Assembly: GCA_036674765.1 (NCBI GenBank) | Contig: JARVKI010000003.1 | Location: 434,001 to 498,000, forward strand | Length of the DNA stretch: 64,000 bases | Source of the DNA: Seiridium cupressi | Lineage: Eukaryota > Ascomycota > Sordariomycetes > Amphisphaeriales > Sporocadaceae | Reading direction: 5' to 3' | Part shown: positions 60,153 through 64,000 of the stretch, piece by piece | Layout of the letters: each line of letters opens with the position of its first letter | How positions within the stretch are numbered: position 1 is the first letter of the stretch | The notes under the pieces: model-generated | Seen by the model: the letters and a program-made list of their open reading frames with translations, nothing else | Databases searched by the model: none | What the model was told of the DNA's origin: nothing | Translations under genes and position numbers: made by a program

Positions 60153-61923
60153 CTACTCTGAGAAACCCTCCCATTCATCGGCACTTGAGCCTTGCTCATC
60201 AAGAGCTTCATCATCAATAGCTTGGCTGTGCGGTATTTTTTCTCCCTCATGGTGGGATTCCTTGACCTGCGGCATCCCCGTTATATCTCTGATGATTCGC
60301 CCATCCTCATCACGTACATATGGGCCATCCTCGTCGACACCATCGGCAGGCTCGTCACGAACAAATGCTGCTACGAAGAAGCCCATGACACCCCGACCGT
60401 CGTCGCGGTACGTGCGAATGCAAGCGTTCGCAATCGTCTCATCACCGCCGGCGGCATCGACAGACCCCCGGACCGGCCATTCTCTCATACCTGTGACCTG
60501 AGAGTCACGGGTCAGTATGCGCCATCCGCGCGCTTTCGCGATGTCAGACTGAAGGGCTTTCGTCACAACTTCCTCGTTCTCCTGAGCATGGATTGAGCAG
60601 GTGGAATATGTGATTCTTCGCGCAGAAGGAAACTTGAAAGCGTGCTGGAGTAGTATGAGCTGGAACGAAGATAGTGTATCAAGCCGGGCGAGTAATTCTT
60701 GCTCTGAAAGAACAGCAGTTTGTTGACCATCGTCGTCTACCATGACCTGTTCGCTCGAATCGGGAAGGTCTTTGGTATTGAGCTTGCGCTTCCGAGATTG
60801 ATCTTTACTAGGCTGTTGTGGTTTGGTGCTTTTGTTTCCGGGGAGATGGATCTCCGGCAAACCCTCACGGTCGACGATACCACTGCCCGAGCAACTTGGA
60901 TCCAAAAGCAAGCACCCTACGTTTCTGTATGTCTTAGCGTCGGGATCGACCTTCAAGAAGTCTTGCTTAGGAGATATGTGAATGGCATTGTTCCCACCAG
61001 CCAAGGTGACCATATTTTCGAGTGTCTTGGCCCGATATCCATTGCGCTCGAAAGCAAAGACTTTCGGTTGTCTGCCATCCATTTCTCGAGTGCGTGAGGA
61101 AATGATGGCTGCGAGATGAGTCGTCTTATTTCCCGGGGCGGCGCAGGAGTCGATGACATCACCGTCTTCAACGTGAGGGTCAAGCAGATATGCTGGAAAG
61201 CAGGAAGCTTTGTCCTGGAGGATAATTGCCCTTGATTTGTAGGCCGCTGTCTTGAGAACTTCAAAGCCCGGAGAAACGGCGATTAGATTTGGGATGTGCT
61301 CATCAATGTACAAAGTATTACTGCTCGTCGAGGTGACATCGCCGATTGTGTACACTCTAGCAAAATCCTTGAAGGTGCTGCTCAGCTGGTCTTCTAGCGA
61401 TGTCCGAAGAGCATTGATCCGTATCCAACGAGGATATCGGGGAGACGCTTCAGCATAAGCGGCTTCTACCTGTGACCGGAGGCTATCCAGTGAAGCTGCC
61501 TTCCTCCTCAGCCTGGCTCTTGTAAGTTCAGCATTCAGGCGGTTCTTGTGTCGCTCAATCGAAACCCTGAGTCCGTGAGAAGCAGGTAGAGCTATGCCCC
61601 CTTTTGACAGAAGAAGATCATGGACAAGTAGGAGCGCCAGTATTGGGCTTAGCTGGACAATATTAGCATGTGCCGCGAAAGTGCCGTAGAAAATACCACA
61701 TAAATCGAGACCAGCTACTCACTTTGCGCTCAAGGCGAAGAATGTCTGCATTGTCAATCACCTCCTTGAGCACAGCACTCCACTTGCAGGTTTCTGCAGC
61801 TAGTGCGTAGATCTGCTGGGGAGAGGTTTTGTGGTCCTTCTTTCCAAAGACGCGACTTTTTAGATTGCCACCAGCGGCGGCTGGAATGGACAAGATACTC
61901 GCCGTCTCGTGGTATAACGACAT
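60153..61923 (-). CDS. RCM1: 25S/28S rRNA cytosine-C5 methyltransferase RCM1/NSUN5
   Basis: Two exons, 61723-61923 and 60153-61652, with a GTGAGT...CCAG intron, give 566 residues. The N-terminal part (AAETCKWSAVLKEVIDNAD, then LSPILALLLVHDLLL) is the NSUN5-type recognition region. The Rossmann methyltransferase domain has DSCAAPGNKTTHLA (SAM binding), LLLDPSCSGSG with the motif IV Cys, and ITYSTCSIHAQENEEVV with the catalytic Cys of motif VI. A Lys/Gln/Ser-rich insertion (about 335-385) separates them, and the C-terminus is acidic. The enzyme methylates a conserved cytosine in large-subunit rRNA in the nucleolus. It is longer than yeast Rcm1 (490) because of the insertion and tail. Intact. 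Confidence 0.93.
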
Positions 61924-62713
61924 AATGGCAGTGTCATCGCAAGTGTACTACCATTTTTTGTTTCCCCTGGGTCCCCGGGCTGAAGATTTGATGCTGTGAG
62001 CACTGGCCAGAGGTTGAAAGTATTGAAATTTAGCGGAGCTTTTCTGAAGTTAAGCCGGCCGAGGATTCCCCGCGTTACGTTTAAAAACACTGAGCAACTA
62101 CAGCTATAACTACATGTAGGTACCAACCACTGCACGTAACTATTGTCACCTGCTGGCACAAGCCGAACAAATGAATACCAGTATTGCATAGGTACCGAAG
62201 ACATTACGTTTCTCTGCAAGCTTTCACTCAACGTCGCCACATGGTTTGGGGTCTATAATTTCTACACATGGGTTTACTTGCACAGAAACCAACCATTACA
62301 GATGTTCCTTCTTCACATTCAAATCCGTGGGAGTATTATCGTGGAGGCATCATAATTTGAATCTGGTCAATTGACTTTCCAAGGTCTCGAAACCACTACT
62401 GGAGGGTTTCGAAACCAGGTATGATTGATAACTTCCCATGGGCGAAGGGGAAGGGCAAGGGCCCTTCCATGCTATTGATACATGACGGCAGACCTTGCCC
62501 AAAGAAGTGAAGATAATAACAGAATACAATAGAATCGAAGTTGCAAGTGCAGCCAAATCGATGAGGTTCCCAAGTCGTGGCATCGTAGCTTTCCCAAGAG
62601 TGAACTCCGAACTTTATACCAAGGATCAATCCATCCTGTTCTATATAACCCAGCCGCTGCGCCCTCCTCCTAAGAGGTTTTTGGTGTGTACAAGAATCGA
62701 AAGACGGTCACTT
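61924..62713. other. intergenic: RCM1 promoter and DUF1996 gene 3' flank
   Basis: No gene seen. Near 62340-62420 a sequence resembling CGAAACCACTACTGG and its near-repeat TTTCGAAACC occurs twice, too short to name. Confidence 0.45.
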
Positions 62714-64000
62714 TTAATGCCGGATTTGGTTGGAGCGTCTGTGGCGAGCGAGGTGGCCAACGTGTTCGTGAGCATGGCGCTTCACGGGTGCAGTCTCTTC
62801 GGCCCAGACGGTAATAGTCTGAGTCGCGGTGACGATGTCATAAACAGTCGAAACCAGAGAATCAGAACCAGCCGAGGGCTGCTCCACGTTGGCAGCGACA
62901 GCGGTGGGGTAAGTCGAGTCACCGCTGGCGGCAGAAGCTGCCGTCGCCTCTGGTAGCTCCGTGGCGGAGGTGATAGTCGTGGCTTTGCCCTTCTTGCCTC
63001 CTAGGCTAACAGATGATATGACATAGGTGGCTAGAGTTTCGCTGCTAACAGGCTCACTTGATGCGGCAACGGAAGTGGTTGGCGAGGAACCTGCGCTGGT
63101 GGCAGCGGCACTTGACTTGACGGCGGATGTTGAGTAAGAAGCAGCACCGCTTGATGACCCACTACCACTCGAGCCGCTTCCACTTGAACTGCCGTAACTC
63201 CAGCCAGACAAAGGATTGTTGCCTGGGAGGGCGGTCAGAGTGTCACTAAGCGCCAAAGCCTCCACGATTGGTGAGGCGATCTTGCAGTCATTGTCATCAT
63301 TCAGGCCACCCGGGATATCGGGGCAGTTATCCATGCCAATATCGCCGGCGTTACAGCCGTCTATGATGGTCTTGAGAGTGTCCTGATCCCATCCCGAGAT
63401 AAAATCACCATGCAGACTGTATCCAGTGACATCTCCGTTCGCCAGGACGAAAGGCTGGGTCTTGCCGTCTGGAGTCCACAGGTCATCAAACAGAGGCGTG
63501 TTCCAGTACAGCTCAAAGAAGATGTGAGGAACATGAGTATAGCCTGAAGGGCAGTTCTGTTTTCCATTGGTGATTGTGGGCCATGCCATGTTGGTTTTGT
63601 AGTCATCAAGACCCGCGTCAGGGTTATAGCAGGAGGGAAAATGAATGTCAGCTCGGAGAGGCGAGGCGTACCCGTCACAAGGATACAGAGGGAAACCAGC
63701 ACCAGCGCCTTTGTTGTTCGGGTCCTGCATACCAGCTGTGGTGCCATCTGAGCCGGCCGGGTAGGAGGCTGGGTCGTAACTAGAGCGCGGGCAGGTGAAT
63801 TGAACGGGCTGAATGGTACCCGCGCCTGGATCGAGGTTGCTGCCACCACCGAAGGCAGGAGGGCTTCTAGTCATAGCATCGCCACTGACCATCTTGAGCC
63901 CCACGGGGAAAGGCTGGATCTCATCATCGGTGGGCTCGAAGCTGTGCCTGGCGTAAGTACAAACTGGGGCAAAGAGAAGTGGAAGAATACTCACAAATAG
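62714..64000 (-). CDS. secreted DUF1996 protein, 5' end cut by window
   Basis: The main exon is 62714-63947. An intron (63948-63994, GTGAGT...CCAG) and the last six bases of a preceding exon (63995-64000) are at the edge, so the N-terminus and signal peptide are outside. The DUF1996 domain covers about the first 230 visible residues: FPVGLKMVSGDAMTRS, then ADIHFPSCYNPD, TNMAWPTITNGKQNCPSG, HVPHIFFELYWNTP, and the signature DVTGYSLHGDFISGWDQDTL, followed by NCPDIPGG. A Ser/Gly/Thr-rich linker of about 150 residues and a basic His/Arg tail follow. DUF1996 proteins are secreted fungal proteins, some with WSC domains; their function is unknown. No WSC domain is visible here. Confidence 0.88.
   Translation of the reverse strand, partial: LFVSILPLLFAPVCTYARHSFEPTDDEIQPFPVGLKMVSGDAMTRSPPAFGGGSNLDPGAGTIQPVQFTCPRSSYDPASYPAGSDGTTAGMQDPNNKGAGAGFPLYPCDGYASPLRADIHFPSCYNPDAGLDDYKTNMAWPTITNGKQNCPSGYTHVPHIFFELYWNTPLFDDLWTPDGKTQPFVLANGDVTGYSLHGDFISGWDQDTLKTIIDGCNAGDIGMDNCPDIPGGLNDDNDCKIASPIVEALALSDTLTALPGNNPLSGWSYGSSSGSGSSGSGSSSGAASYSTSAVKSSAAATSAGSSPTTSVAASSEPVSSETLATYVISSVSLGGKKGKATTITSATELPEATAASAASGDSTYPTAVAANVEQPSAGSDSLVSTVYDIVTATQTITVWAEETAPVKRHAHEHVGHLARHRRSNQIRH

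Overview
The window is nuclear DNA of a filamentous ascomycete (Pezizomycotina, probably Sordariomycetes-like; no closer call is safe). The evidence is short GT-AG introns of about 50-155 bp, fungal gene families (PHO80-type cyclin, proteasome PRE3, ERV2, DUF1996, F-box, DHA1-type MFS, secreted Ser/Thr-rich cell-wall proteins) and long gene-poor intergenic stretches. I see no rRNA, convincing tRNA, CRISPR array or intact transposon.

Layout. 1-10.3 kb is ordinary housekeeping DNA: a PHO80-like cyclin, the six-exon proteasome subunit PRE3, the ER thiol oxidase ERV2 and a short-chain dehydrogenase, all on the minus strand. 11.9-18.8 kb is a decayed island. It holds a nonribosomal peptide synthetase relic (partial C, then A-T-C) with at least five in-frame stops and two frameshifts, a 5' fragment of a GDP-mannose 4,6-dehydratase gene joined to it in the same orientation, and a plus-strand ORF broken by one stop. 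Most of the stops could derive from CAA or CAG, as expected of RIP-like CpA-to-TpA change. 19.5-27.6 kb carries an F-box-like gene, a secreted or tethered SGNH hydrolase with an FN3-like domain, an Arg/His-rich hypothetical gene with a poly(A)-like run beyond its stop, and a C2-domain protein.

30.8-47.2 kb contains three related secreted Ser/Thr-rich proteins sharing a TSCAPxVTxCP signature: one with fifteen 24-bp repeats and a GPI-type tail, one with two exons, and one with three exons and a GPI-type tail. They are separated by AT-rich stretches with no recognisable gene (32.2-36.2 and 37.5-46.1 kb). 50.7-64 kb returns to intact genes: a polytopic membrane protein, a thioredoxin-fold PDI-like protein ending in RDEL without a visible CxxC, an MFS transporter (five exons), the rRNA cytosine-5 methyltransferase RCM1/NSUN5, and a DUF1996 protein cut by the window edge.

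The genes do not form an operon-like system. The most notable structures are the mutated NRPS/dehydratase junction, the local family of secreted cell-wall proteins, the 15-nt PRE3 exon carrying the catalytic threonine, and a cluster of hairpins with a poly-C tract at 42.8-43.0 kb.
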